Shown one piece after another: positions 18,955 through 28,758 of a DNA stretch of 64,000 bases (position 1 is the first letter of the stretch; every line of letters starts with the position of its first letter). The stretch comes from Candidatus Saccharimonadota bacterium (GTDB lineage: Bacteria; Patescibacteriota; Saccharimonadia; Saccharimonadales; UBA4665). A model generated the notes under the pieces. That model did no database searches, had not been told where the DNA came from, and saw nothing but the letters and a program-made list of their open reading frames with translations. The DNA lies in the NCBI GenBank assembly GCA_003153395.1, contig PLYP01000001.1:34733-98732 (forward strand), in the 5' to 3' direction. The translations under genes were made by a program, and so were the position numbers.

Positions 18955-20298
18955 TTATCTAGTTTCAAGTTTTACTTTAGTGTTAGGTACAATTCCACCG
19001 CCTTCTTGAATAATAGATACGGCTTCTGTGTTCGAACTCATATTTTTACTTAAATTAAAAACATACCCAAACACTTGTCCAGGTTTTACATAATCGACCA
19101 CTTCCCATCCTTTTGATGACTTTTTAAATAAATTTACAGAAGGCCGATTTGGAGTATGCCAGCTATTATCAGCCAATAAGGAATTGTGATTTACAGGATC
19201 ATCTGTACCAAGGACCAAGGGCTTTGAGTCAAATAAAGTATGAACACCTGTTAATACAATTGTGGAATCATTCTTATACTCCACTACTACCGGTACGTTA
19301 GATGTCTTACTTATTTTGATACGACTTTTAACGGGGGTAATAAGATAGTCTTCTGGATTATGTCCCTGAGCACTCTTGAGAATTCTAATAGTTTTATTTG
19401 AAGCGTTAATACTTGCGAGAGTCTTTAGGTTCTTTTTATATGCGATGACATGAACTAGCTCTTGCTGTAGTTTCTTTATGCCGTTAATTGGTTTACTCGG
19501 AACGTGAAAGATTAGTAATGCCTGTGTTGCGATATGCCCACCAATAAGTATTTTTGTGCTGTCCGTGCCCCATTCGGGATCTAACGATACTATCTGGTCT
19601 TGTTTTGATTCTCCGTTAGTAAGCAAAAAGGGCGAACAAAGCACCCCTTGCTTAGAGAGTTTTTTACATAGCTCGTAAATATCTCCAAGTCGGAATATAA
19701 CTGTAGGCCCATCAGAAACAGTTTCATTATTCGAGACAATATTGATTTCTGTAGTATGCACTGCCCAGCCACCAGGTTTCAGGCATTTCAAGCTATCTTC
19801 AATGAATTTCAGCCCGGAATTGATCGACCCTAAATGTCCTAAAGCACAATTGGACCACAGGAAATCATATTTACTATAAAATCTTTTAGCAATGCTTTTC
19901 ATATCCAATGGTAAAAATTCTACATTTTTATCAAATTTTGCATTATCACAAATGTTATCCTCGTTTAAAGAGAATGCTCCTTGGGCCAACTGATCGTTAT
20001 TCCATTGTTTTGCCTTTTCTTTAGTGAAATCCTGGTCAGTAGCTGTAACTTTTATATCTATGCTTGCGAATAATGCTGGAAGCCTCTCTTTACCTACTCC
20101 GAAACCAATACATTTCTTGCCGCTTTTAAGCACTCCTCGTTCATGCAGCGCTTCTACCATCACGGCGTTCTGCCAAAACTTATTCGCCTTAAGGGCGAAT
20201 TTACCTTTACCCGAGGGTGTTTGTTTTAGATTCTTAGACCAATCGCTATACCACTTCGAGCTAAAGTCATCAAACAATATACTATGGCTTTTCAACAC
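18955..20298 (-). CDS. class I SAM methyltransferase with unknown C-terminal domain
   Basis: 447 residues. Residues about 60-240 contain a SAM-binding Rossmann pattern: CIGFGVGKERLPALFAS (motif I), VTATDQDF, LWSNCALGHLGSI and LKPGGWAVHTTEIN. The last ~160 residues are a separate beta-rich region with no family I recognise. It probably modifies a sugar of the surface glycan. The start is GTG at 20298 (TTG at 20295 is possible) with a GAGG-type site upstream. Convergent with the bifunctional GT gene, 24 bases between stops. Confidence 0.7.
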   Translation of the reverse strand: MLKSHSILFDDFSSKWYSDWSKNLKQTPSGKGKFALKANKFWQNAVMVEALHERGVLKSGKKCIGFGVGKERLPALFASIDIKVTATDQDFTKEKAKQWNNDQLAQGAFSLNEDNICDNAKFDKNVEFLPLDMKSIAKRFYSKYDFLWSNCALGHLGSINSGLKFIEDSLKCLKPGGWAVHTTEINIVSNNETVSDGPTVIFRLGDIYELCKKLSKQGVLCSPFLLTNGESKQDQIVSLDPEWGTDSTKILIGGHIATQALLIFHVPSKPINGIKKLQQELVHVIAYKKNLKTLASINASNKTIRILKSAQGHNPEDYLITPVKSRIKISKTSNVPVVVEYKNDSTIVLTGVHTLFDSKPLVLGTDDPVNHNSLLADNSWHTPNRPSVNLFKKSSKGWEVVDYVKPGQVFGYVFNLSKNMSSNTEAVSIIQEGGGIVPNTKVKLETR

Positions 20299-20353
20299 GT
20301 TTAATGACCTCAGATAATTCCTTAATTGTAAGTAATTATATCAAAAAGATATT

Positions 20354-21616
20354 TTATTGAACGGTAACATTTAACCATGCCAATCCACCCATGTTCCAAA
20401 GGGAAGAGCCTTCAAGTACCGGCTGGAAGTATGATGGGTAATATCCTGAAGGCATATTAGGAGATACGCTAAATGAGAAATCAAACTCAACAATCTGACC
20501 TGGCTGAGCTACGTGCTGGTTACCTGCCAACGTAACACCATCTGATTCATAGACGTGGGCAAAAGTACCAGTGGCACGGTTTCTAGTTGGCCAAAATGCG
20601 CTAAACGGACTGTAAGAATTGACTGGACTACTAGTGGCTAGGTGAACAGGGTAAGTATTAAGCTGCGGTGCAGTTACATCGTCATACCAAGGCAGGTTCC
20701 CGGTGTTTTTGTAACGCAGCACAGAATTCGTACTGTTACCCGTAATAATAGTTGGATATCCGCTTTGTCCTGCATAAGAGGCTTGGAATTCAGGCGTATA
20801 GGTTGAACCCCACCAACTCACAAAGTTGTTTACGAAATTATAGCTACCGCTATAATACAGCCCCGTATTACCAAATTGTGGGTTACCATAAAGTCCCTGA
20901 GGGTTGTTATAAACATATGGGGTATAACAGTAAAGTGTAGCCGTAGACATATTTGCCAATGTTATATTTTCGTAGGCTGTTCCGTTGTCGTCACGGAAAG
21001 TAATGTTGTTGCCACCTTTTAGGGGCGCACTATACAAAGAGGTAGCACCATTACATGGATAACTGGATGGAGTATAGCCCCAATAGTTATTGCCTGAGCC
21101 AAGCTCCATATCAGTTCTAAACTGCCATGTGGCATTGTCTACCTGATAGAAGAAACCTGAATCTCTAGAGCAAGAATAGTATCCCATAGCACAGTTTAAT
21201 TGAGATGCGGTAGGATTGGGAGTTGTAACTAGTGACTGTTCTTTCTCTAAAGTGGCCAGTATAACTCGCGGGTTTATGCCATATGCTTGTGCAGCGGCAT
21301 AAATTATTTGTGCAGCTGACGCATTATGCCCGCAATAATAGAAATTTGCGTAATAAGAGTAATGCGAACCGGAAGTACTTCCACAATCCTCAACCGCAGA
21401 GAATCCAGCCAGACCACTACCTTCGCTATCTAAAAAGCTTTGAATATCAAGGGCACTCATTGTGCTTGTGTCTCTAAACACCTGGTCATCAATTATGTGG
21501 TTCGTAAAATTTGATACTGCTAGTGCGCTAGTTCTTGAAGAGGGACCAACAACTACAAATGTAATACCTAGCAACAACGGAAGAACCGCAAGTAATAGAT
21601 ATTTGTTTTTAAACAT
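20354..21616 (-). CDS. secreted protein with lysozyme-like domain and C-terminal Ig-like domain
   Basis: 420 residues. Signal peptide or anchor at residues 7-32. Residues about 38-270 start with IIDDQVFRDTSTMSALDIQSF and include YGINPRVILATLEKEQSLV, a helix-Glu pattern seen in soluble lytic transglycosylase-like folds, plus paired cysteines. Residues about 290-420 (YKNTGNLPWYDDV, then QPGQIVEFDFSF ... MPSGYYPSYF) resemble the beta-sandwich of NBR1-type Ig domains. A wall-active enzyme or adhesin at the cell surface is likely. No homology search was possible, so the enzyme call is tentative. The ATG is followed by a normal signal peptide; the next gene upstream ends nine bases away. Confidence 0.6.
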   Translation of the reverse strand: MFKNKYLLLAVLPLLLGITFVVVGPSSRTSALAVSNFTNHIIDDQVFRDTSTMSALDIQSFLDSEGSGLAGFSAVEDCGSTSGSHYSYYANFYYCGHNASAAQIIYAAAQAYGINPRVILATLEKEQSLVTTPNPTASQLNCAMGYYSCSRDSGFFYQVDNATWQFRTDMELGSGNNYWGYTPSSYPCNGATSLYSAPLKGGNNITFRDDNGTAYENITLANMSTATLYCYTPYVYNNPQGLYGNPQFGNTGLYYSGSYNFVNNFVSWWGSTYTPEFQASYAGQSGYPTIITGNSTNSVLRYKNTGNLPWYDDVTAPQLNTYPVHLATSSPVNSYSPFSAFWPTRNRATGTFAHVYESDGVTLAGNQHVAQPGQIVEFDFSFSVSPNMPSGYYPSYFQPVLEGSSLWNMGGLAWLNVTVQ

Positions 21617-21624
21617 TTTGCTCC

Positions 21625-22209
21625 TTAAAAATTAATAGGTATTTGTACTTCATTAGATTCCCTTCCGGACGAATCAGCAGTGAATACGTCGAGGCGTCCA
21701 CTACTTCCATTACTTTTAAAATTTATTGCTGCCGTAAAATTTCCATTGACCACATTAATGGGTCCTTGCGAAATTACACCGACCTGACTATCGATCAATC
21801 TATATTGCACCAGATTTACAGACGCTGTACCTGTAAGTGTATCTCCAGACTGCAAAGTTGAATTACTAGTGGGGAGTTTGACAGTTATAACTCCCGATGC
21901 AGAGCTAGACCACTTACTTGGATCTGTCGGCACTCCACTACTAGGAACCTGCCCATTTTTATCGGTGGGCGAACCTTGATTGAGAGTAGAGGTAGATGTA
22001 GGGACTTTCACCCCATTGTTTGAATTATTGGACGTAGCTTTAACTGGCAGTTTAGTAATTGGGGTAGATGGCGCTCTAACTACCGCCGTCTTATGAAATA
22101 AATGAGTAGTATTTGTGAGCTCCAATACAAGTATCATTAGGGCCCCCCCTATAATTACAATGGCTAGAATAGACAACTTAATATTTACTTTATGTTTATG
22201 TTTATTCAT
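21625..22209 (-). CDS. membrane-anchored protein with Gmad2-like Ig domain
   Basis: 194 residues from ATG at 22209; the frame is open 12 codons further up, but the Lys/His-rich start before the membrane helix (about residues 12-32) looks natural here. A Thr/Ser/Pro-rich linker spans about 45-100. The C-terminal ~90 residues (ITVKLPTSNSTLQSGDTLTG ... GRESNEVQIPI) match the Gmad2 immunoglobulin-like domain found in spore-germination and surface proteins. It is exposed outside the cell. Located in front of the secreted lysozyme-like gene, probably co-transcribed. Confidence 0.62.
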   Translation of the reverse strand: MNKHKHKVNIKLSILAIVIIGGALMILVLELTNTTHLFHKTAVVRAPSTPITKLPVKATSNNSNNGVKVPTSTSTLNQGSPTDKNGQVPSSGVPTDPSKWSSSASGVITVKLPTSNSTLQSGDTLTGTASVNLVQYRLIDSQVGVISQGPINVVNGNFTAAINFKSNGSSGRLDVFTADSSGRESNEVQIPINF

Positions 22210-22302
22210 ATTCTCTATTTTAGTTAAGGAATGGTGATAATACAACTTTATCTACGTTAGTACAAAAATACCTTTAGATATATTAAACAAATTATAATCC
22301 GC

Positions 22303-24054
22303 TTATGATAGTTTTTGCCTAAGGTCGTAATGATAGATCCAGACTTCAACTGACGTAGGATTATTCTCGAATCCTTTAGGGATTACTATTTTATAAGGCT
22401 TACCAAATATAGTCTCTAATTGCTTATCGCTACACTTACCAAAAAATGCACCGTCGGAGCCCAACCTATCAATAACGAGTGCTGAATCAATTTGTGACGG
22501 GCTTGGCACTCGCCAAGATACGCGAATGTTCTGGTACATATATTGGTTGCAACCAATAAGTGATGCGAATTGAATCTTATCGCTAGACCAGAATCGAATC
22601 GGTGCGGCTAGAGAATCACCCGTAAGTATCTCGTGAATATTATTAGACTCAACGACTGACACCAAGCTTTGTATTTTACTTATAGTGGCCGCTGCGTAGA
22701 AATCTGAGCTATGCCATGAATCTTTAATTGCCGTGGTCGATAACAGAATACTGAGAATCAATAGAGCGCTTAAAATAGGCGCAAGGGGTCGCTTAAAGGA
22801 ATTGTAGTTACTTATAATAAAAACAACACCTGCAATCAACAAGAACGGTATTAGAGTTAAGTAGCGTATATTATATGCATCAACAAATCTACCATCTGGC
22901 ATTTTAGTAACAACCAAACCGGAAAATATGTATGCTCCCAGGGTGGTAAAAAAACTAAATGCTAGTACTGTCAGTACGAAACAGTTGGCGCTTAAACCAG
23001 TGTCGTTATCCTTTGGCTTATAGTCACGTATACCCCTTAGGATAATCAAAAATATACCAACTAGTGCTAATATTAGTATCGCAAAATTTACAAAGTATAG
23101 TGCATTACTAATATCGACCGTCTTGTTAAAAATAATCGCCCCAAATAGATCTATTATCTGAGACACACTATGCGCTACCGAAGGAGCGAAACTATCAATG
23201 GGTACAATTTTAGTTTGAAGTACCGAGCCTCCGTAGTAATTAGCTATACCAAATGTTGCTACAAGATGGTGAATGACGGTACTTATTATAAGGACAGACA
23301 ATAGCATACTCACAATACGCATTGAAAGTTGCTTATTTTTAAGCCACTCAATTACCAGCAATGCTGCAATCGGCAAAATAAATGCAGGAAGCATAAAGCT
23401 ATCTCCTGCTAAAGCTAAGGTGAACAATAATGCAATTGACGCCCCAACTATTATTTGACGCTTGTTACTTACAAAGGTTTTCGTTAGCAGTTTGCTGCAC
23501 AGAATTATGAAAGCCAGACCAATAGGATACTCAATGTTACGAATAGTAGTTTCAATTAGGTTTAAATCAAGCGTCGTTGATCCTACTAAAATTGCTGCCA
23601 TTAAGATAAATAAAATAGGTAAATACTTTTTACCAAAAACATAAGCTAATAATAGACACCACCCGAATACGGTAAGAAGTAATAAGCCGCAGTCAATTAT
23701 TGTCAGAGTTGTCATATTGTAAGGGATCAGAGACTGCAATATAAAAAGCGGAAATTTTAAAATATTGGCGTGAGATGAAGGTAAAACAATATCATGGAGA
23801 TGAGGATTTTTAAACAAGAATGGATACACTGTGGCATCCTGAACGGTTGAATATACTCTATTTGCGTGCCAGCCAACGTATATAGCTGCAACTAATAGTA
23901 CAAAGAATGATAGTGAAAAATAGGCTATAGTTACAGTCTTATTGATTCTGCCATCAATGCTTTTATTTTGTAGGTTACGGTCAATAAACCTCTTAAAAAA
24001 GGTCAGACGATTCTTTATTCGCATACTAAACGATTTATTAATACTTAGAAGCAT
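22303..24054 (-). CDS. multi-pass membrane protein, paralogue B of a locus-specific family
   Basis: 583 residues with about ten membrane segments in residues 28-460 and a C-terminal soluble part of ~110 residues. HDIVLPSSHANILKFPLF near the N-terminus, and the ends IYHYDLRQKLS and FGKPYKIV, align with the next gene upstream (HDILLPSQHSNILKFPLY; YDYDIRYKLKQ) and with the PIG-L fusion at 2686-5298. The overall shape (first loop outside, many helices, soluble C-terminal domain) is like GT-C glycosyltransferases, but the usual acidic DxD/ExD in the first loop is not clear. Function unknown. Starts 10 bases after the paralogue's stop; MRIKNR (residue 11) is an alternative start. Confidence 0.7.
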   Translation of the reverse strand: MLLSINKSFSMRIKNRLTFFKRFIDRNLQNKSIDGRINKTVTIAYFSLSFFVLLVAAIYVGWHANRVYSTVQDATVYPFLFKNPHLHDIVLPSSHANILKFPLFILQSLIPYNMTTLTIIDCGLLLLTVFGWCLLLAYVFGKKYLPILFILMAAILVGSTTLDLNLIETTIRNIEYPIGLAFIILCSKLLTKTFVSNKRQIIVGASIALLFTLALAGDSFMLPAFILPIAALLVIEWLKNKQLSMRIVSMLLSVLIISTVIHHLVATFGIANYYGGSVLQTKIVPIDSFAPSVAHSVSQIIDLFGAIIFNKTVDISNALYFVNFAILILALVGIFLIILRGIRDYKPKDNDTGLSANCFVLTVLAFSFFTTLGAYIFSGLVVTKMPDGRFVDAYNIRYLTLIPFLLIAGVVFIISNYNSFKRPLAPILSALLILSILLSTTAIKDSWHSSDFYAAATISKIQSLVSVVESNNIHEILTGDSLAAPIRFWSSDKIQFASLIGCNQYMYQNIRVSWRVPSPSQIDSALVIDRLGSDGAFFGKCSDKQLETIFGKPYKIVIPKGFENNPTSVEVWIYHYDLRQKLS

Positions 24055-24064
24055 ATATTTTACG

Positions 24065-25729
24065 TTATTGCTTCAACTTGTACCTAATATCATAATCATA
24101 TAACCATAATGATGGCTTGGCGGGTGTATTGATGTTGATAATTTGTGATGGTTTTCCGTAGATACTAATTAGCTGATCATCGGGGCAAGTAGAATAGCTG
24201 GCGTCAATACCTACGTGGGCTACTACCAATGCACTTAAGTGTATTCTTGGATCTGGGTAATTCCAGGACAGGCGATTATTGATAGGTGGAGAAGGTATAT
24301 TGCAGCTACCAACCGAAGCAATCATAACCTTATTGTGCGACCAGAATCTAATAGTGGACCCGTACCAATAGCCAGAAACTATCACGGGAATTTTGTGCAA
24401 TTGTGCAGATTGCGCTATAGCAATTGAGTCAACTCTTAAAGCTGGATCATAAACATGAGCCTGTCTAATGCTTTGCGAGTTAATAATGAGTAACGCTCCT
24501 ATAAAAAGAGGTAGCCCAACAAGCTTTAACTTCTGTTTATCAAAGTGTCGCCACAGAAAATATAGAACCCCGACTATTAAAAGAAAGGGGAGCATAGTTA
24601 GATATCGTTCTTGCTGAGCAGACACTATAGCGCCACTTGTGGAATCGGTTCTGACAGCAAGATCAGACAGTATGTATAGAATATAGGTGACTATGAAGGT
24701 TAGTGATAAGACCGCTAAAGTAAAGTATTTAGAAACGCCAGCTCGTTCTAACAATTTTTTTGCTTTTTGTTCATTAATTACATCTTTTAATATATAAATT
24801 AAGCCAGCTAATCCAGTACACAGTAGTAGAAAATTTAAAAATACTAAGCTATTACTTGGTGATATTCGTTGACTGAATATATTTGCTCCAAACAAATTAA
24901 GCAATTGTATTGTCGCAGTTGAAATCGAAGGCCCTAGATGGCTTAGAGGCAAGGTGTGTGGCAAATACTCTGGATCACTAGTAAGCTTAGCAATTCCTAA
25001 AAACTTTATAGCTTCCCGTATAACAATAGCTGCAATGCTGAATGTAACTAAATATCCTGTAGCTAATTTTATTTGTATGCTCTTAATTTTGTTAGGCTTA
25101 GAAACACCGCATGTAAATATTAGAACAATAAAAATTGAAATAAAAATTGTATATAAGAAAAAGCTATCTCCTGCCACCATGAGAGCATATAAAATTCCCA
25201 TAATGATTGCGGGTATATATTTACGATCAGCAATAGATCGACCTTGTAGTATCTTCCCAATATAAATAATGAATGCAAAAGCGATAGGGTATTCAATGTT
25301 GCGGGAGGTATTGCCTATCAAATCCCAATTTAGAACCTGTGAACCAAGCAACACCGCAGCCATAGCAGCACAGATTACTGGCGTATAGCGTTTTCCGAAT
25401 AACCAAATAAGGGAAATAGCCCAACCCAGTGTAGTTATAAGCATTAGAACAAAATTAACTAGACTAAACGTACTAAAGTTATACGGCAATATAGCCTGAA
25501 AAATATAGAGGGGGAACTTTAGAATATTACTATGCTGACTCGGTAACAAAATGTCATGTAGTTTAAAACCTTTAAACAAGTACGGGTAAACAATACTATC
25601 TGAATTACCTGACATAAAATAATTTGCATAAACAGCGCAATACGAAGTAACAATTACCAGTAGACCTAAAGAGGAATAAATTACAACATTGCTTCGCGTA
25701 AAACTACGGAGTAGTGACACTCTATTCAT
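24065..25729 (-). CDS. multi-pass membrane protein, paralogue A of a locus-specific family
   Basis: 554 residues, about ten membrane segments and a C-terminal soluble domain. It is clearly homologous along its length to the downstream gene and to the membrane half of the PIG-L fusion, so the family has expanded inside this locus. Shared features: YPYLFKG near residue 42, the HDILLPSQH region, IEYPIAFAFI, an ERYLTMLPFLLI helix, an IRFWSHNK segment and a conserved YGKP near the end. It could be a GT-C type transferase or a flippase-like protein. TATAAT (25738-25743, minus) sits eight bases before the ATG, so transcription may start almost at the codon. Confidence 0.7.
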   Translation of the reverse strand: MNRVSLLRSFTRSNVVIYSSLGLLVIVTSYCAVYANYFMSGNSDSIVYPYLFKGFKLHDILLPSQHSNILKFPLYIFQAILPYNFSTFSLVNFVLMLITTLGWAISLIWLFGKRYTPVICAAMAAVLLGSQVLNWDLIGNTSRNIEYPIAFAFIIYIGKILQGRSIADRKYIPAIIMGILYALMVAGDSFFLYTIFISIFIVLIFTCGVSKPNKIKSIQIKLATGYLVTFSIAAIVIREAIKFLGIAKLTSDPEYLPHTLPLSHLGPSISTATIQLLNLFGANIFSQRISPSNSLVFLNFLLLCTGLAGLIYILKDVINEQKAKKLLERAGVSKYFTLAVLSLTFIVTYILYILSDLAVRTDSTSGAIVSAQQERYLTMLPFLLIVGVLYFLWRHFDKQKLKLVGLPLFIGALLIINSQSIRQAHVYDPALRVDSIAIAQSAQLHKIPVIVSGYWYGSTIRFWSHNKVMIASVGSCNIPSPPINNRLSWNYPDPRIHLSALVVAHVGIDASYSTCPDDQLISIYGKPSQIININTPAKPSLWLYDYDIRYKLKQ

Positions 25730-25983
25730 TTGGAAGGATTATAGCATGGCGAAATATTAATCCACAGAAGATATTGTGCATCTGCTGATCTAAACAAACT
25801 TAATATTTAGAGTAATGTTAAGGTGTTCTTTCAGAACTAAGTCATCAGTATCTATCATTTAGACCTAAACCACGTATGATGACAGACTTTGAAAGAAGTA
25901 AGAAGTATAATCATTCCTAGAAATAACACACGCCGTTTAGACTTTAGTACTGTAAACGACTCAACAATAACTATGATATATTA

Positions 25984-27192
25984 TTGCTTGTGAAACTGCC
26001 TAAAAAGCTAGCTAATTATGCGGACTTACATGATTCTGAGAATCAACGGTACGTTCTGTACGTTCTACTTAGTCTATTGGTATTACTGACATTTATTGCC
26101 AGAATCAGCTTGATACACTTCCAAAACGGCGATTATTATACGTTTAGCTTTTGGTATGACTTTATAAAGTTACACGGATTACATAGTTTTAAGTATGGCG
26201 CGGATGCCGGTTTCAGTGTCTACAACCCACCGTATACGTACTTTCTTTACTTAGCTGCATTACTACCTCTGTCTAAGATTGTTGCAATAAAAGGTATTTT
26301 AGCGATATTTGATATCTTCCTGGCGGTGTCAGTCTACTTTCTAGTTAAGGTCTTTAGGCCTCGTAATTACGTACCCTTGTTGGCTGCTGTAGCCACTTTG
26401 TTCCTGCCCACTGTATTGGTAACAGGTGTTATGTGGGGGCAGTTCGATCAACTGTATGTTGGCGCAATACTATTCAGCTTATATTTCGGTCTTAAAGATA
26501 ACAGCAGATGGGCGTGGGTTTGGTTTGGCTTAGCCATAGCTGTTAAGCTTCAGGCTATCTTCTTTTTGCCTGTGCTAGCTATAATGTGCTTCAAGCGAAT
26601 TCGTTGGTATGATGCAATCTGGGGAATAGGTGCGTTTCTGGTAGTAACCTTACCACCGATGCTTGTCGGAAGATCTCTAAGCTCATTGCTAAGAATATAT
26701 CCGAACCAGGTTAATTTATTTAATGGCCATCTTGTATTAAATGCTCCTACTATGTATCAATGGTTTCCTAATAGCGCCTTTCCGTATTTCAATCATATGG
26801 CTACAGTTTTAGCGATCGCAGTCTCCATCGCGTTGCTGATTTACAGCATACTGCACAAAAAGTTTACTAATAAAGATATATTACTAGCTACAACTTTGGT
26901 ACTATACTTGGTGCCGTTTTTGCTACCGGCTATGCATGAACGATATTTTTTCCCCGCTGGAATCGCTAGCCTGGTACTAGTATTTGCTTATCCAACCACA
27001 ACTTACGCCGCTATAGCAGTTCTAATGCAAGTCATTACTCTTTTTACTTACATTCCCTTTTTATTTGGTCTTCCGCCGCCAGTATCATTCAGCATTTTAT
27101 CTGCATTAATTCTAGTCATTATTAGTATATTAACTGCCCACTTCATGGGTCTTAAAAAAGAACTAGTTGTTGGCAAAGCCGAAAAGTCCTAG
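25984..27192 (+). CDS. GT87-like (DUF2029) membrane glycosyltransferase
   Basis: 402 residues, about ten membrane helices. The first external loop carries FQNGDYYTFSFWYDFIKLHG, then AGFSVYNPPYTYFLY, and MWGQFDQLYVGAI and IAVKLQAIFFLPVL: a GT-C pattern of polyprenyl-phosphate-dependent mannosyltransferases. It would add a sugar from polyprenyl-P-hexose outside the membrane, with one of the GT2 enzymes making the donor. The start is uncertain: TTG 25984 (six bases after a TATGAT box) or GTG 25990. The 254-base divergent region before it (25730-25983) shows only these promoter elements and a partial inverted repeat. Confidence 0.77.
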   Translation: MLVKLPKKLANYADLHDSENQRYVLYVLLSLLVLLTFIARISLIHFQNGDYYTFSFWYDFIKLHGLHSFKYGADAGFSVYNPPYTYFLYLAALLPLSKIVAIKGILAIFDIFLAVSVYFLVKVFRPRNYVPLLAAVATLFLPTVLVTGVMWGQFDQLYVGAILFSLYFGLKDNSRWAWVWFGLAIAVKLQAIFFLPVLAIMCFKRIRWYDAIWGIGAFLVVTLPPMLVGRSLSSLLRIYPNQVNLFNGHLVLNAPTMYQWFPNSAFPYFNHMATVLAIAVSIALLIYSILHKKFTNKDILLATTLVLYLVPFLLPAMHERYFFPAGIASLVLVFAYPTTTYAAIAVLMQVITLFTYIPFLFGLPPPVSFSILSALILVIISILTAHFMGLKKELVVGKAEKS

Positions 27193-28128
27193 CTATTTAG
27201 GCCTCTTGATTGACTCAATTATGTATAGCGGTCTATTTTGTGACTCGGTGTATATACGACTGATGTAACTACCAAGCAAACCAAGCATAATAAGCTGCAT
27301 GCCACCAACTAATAGGATTGCTATAACAATAAATGTCCAACCTGGTACAACAGTGTGTGGGTCTAATATCTTTACCAATATTGCGTAGATTATACCTATG
27401 AAGCTTAATGCGGATATTAAATAACCAATACGACTCATAAGTTTGAGGGGAAATGCAGAAAAGCTTAGTATTCCATCAGCTGCAAATTTAAGCATTTTAC
27501 TCAACGGATAGCTTGTAGTACCTGAATTCCGTTCATCTCGGTCAAAAAGCACAGCGGTTTGCTTGAAACCTACATAACTAACCAGACCTCGTAAAAATCG
27601 GTTATGTTCCCGGAACTCATTAAGTGCATCAACCACCTTTCGATCGATTAAGCGAAAATCACCTGTATCGCGGGGAATCTGTATTTCAGCCAGCTTCTGA
27701 AGTACCCAATAGAAGGTACTAGCTGTGGCCCTTTTAAATAGGCTATCTTTTCTGGTGCGGCGCTGAGCATAGACTACGTCAAATCCGGCCTCCCATTGCT
27801 TTATTAGCTCTAGGCTGACAGAGGGGGGGTCCTGTAAGTCACTATCCATAATTATGACCGCATCACCTTTTGCATTATCCAAACCAGCTGTTACGGCCAT
27901 TTGATGCCCAAAGTTACGTGCAAAATTTATTATAGATACGCGATCATCCTGTTCAAGAACTGTCTGTAGTTTGGACAAAGAATTGTCAGTACTGCCATCA
28001 TTCACATAAATAATCTCAAATTTGTAGTCGCTTGCTCGTTCCTTAAGCACTTTGCTTAAAGTATTGTGTAGCAACTCAATGTTGCCGTACTCATTGTGTA
28101 TTGGTAGAACGTAACTAATTAATTTCAT
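27193..28128 (-). CDS. GT2 polyprenyl-phosphate sugar transferase (GtrB-like)
   Basis: 311 residues. GT-A domain with YVNDGSTDNS and IIMDSDLQDPP, TGDFRLIDRKVV, then HNRFLRGLVSYVGFKQ and two C-terminal membrane helices (about residues 230-295), the standard bactoprenol glucosyltransferase layout. It loads a sugar on polyprenyl phosphate. A GtrA gene lies divergently 105 bases away, so together they form the second GtrB/GtrA set of the locus. Its stop abuts the stop of the GT87-like gene. Confidence 0.9.
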   Translation of the reverse strand: MKLISYVLPIHNEYGNIELLHNTLSKVLKERASDYKFEIIYVNDGSTDNSLSKLQTVLEQDDRVSIINFARNFGHQMAVTAGLDNAKGDAVIIMDSDLQDPPSVSLELIKQWEAGFDVVYAQRRTRKDSLFKRATASTFYWVLQKLAEIQIPRDTGDFRLIDRKVVDALNEFREHNRFLRGLVSYVGFKQTAVLFDRDERNSGTTSYPLSKMLKFAADGILSFSAFPLKLMSRIGYLISALSFIGIIYAILVKILDPHTVVPGWTFIVIAILLVGGMQLIMLGLLGSYISRIYTESQNRPLYIIESIKRPK

Positions 28129-28233
28129 GTCAGGTAGTAATTTTTGACATTAGCGGCTTCATTATACGTCGGAATAGCAATCGCTAGTTTCATGCGCACC
28201 TCTCTGGATAGAAATACATTATACTAAGTATAC

Positions 28234-28725
28234 ATGCTGAAAAAAATGTGGGACGTGAAACTAACAAGATTTGCGTCCGTAGGTGTTTTTAATACATTAT
28301 TCGACATAAGCATTCTTAACACGCTTGTGTTTTTTGTGCATGCCCCGATAGTTGCCGCGAATCTAGTATCAGCTTCTTTGAGCATGACGGTTTCTTATTT
28401 TTTAAATCATCGTATAGTGTTTCGAAGCAAAGAGACGCATTCGTTTAAACGATTTATTCACTTTTTCGCTGTGACAGGCATAGGTATTCTTGGCATTCAG
28501 TCTCTAGTAATATATTCCGTCACTCACTTTTTAGGTCATCATGAGGCCGGAGTGACTAACATAATACATTCATTACATCTCGGCAGTTTAAGCGCAAAAG
28601 CTTTTGATTTAAACGTTGGAAAAATTTTAGCAGTTGGCACAGCCATGACATGGAATTTTATGATCTATCATTTTGTTATATTTCGTAAAGCTGATGAAAC
28701 GTTAGACGAGGACGTACTGTTGTAG
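28234..28725 (+). CDS. GtrA family membrane protein
   Basis: 163 residues, four membrane segments. FASVGVFNTLFDISILNTLVF at the start and TWNFMIYHFVIFR at the end are GtrA signatures; SYFLNHRIVFR is the central basic loop. Presumed flippase of polyprenyl-phosphate-sugars. A 30-residue loop between helices 3 and 4 (residues ~98-125) is longer than in short GtrA proteins. TATACT at 28220-28225 lies eight bases before the ATG. Followed by manC after 33 bases. Confidence 0.87.
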   Translation: MLKKMWDVKLTRFASVGVFNTLFDISILNTLVFFVHAPIVAANLVSASLSMTVSYFLNHRIVFRSKETHSFKRFIHFFAVTGIGILGIQSLVIYSVTHFLGHHEAGVTNIIHSLHLGSLSAKAFDLNVGKILAVGTAMTWNFMIYHFVIFRKADETLDEDVLL

Positions 28726-28758
28726 CTGTAACGCTCTAACTTTGGTAATATAGATCGG

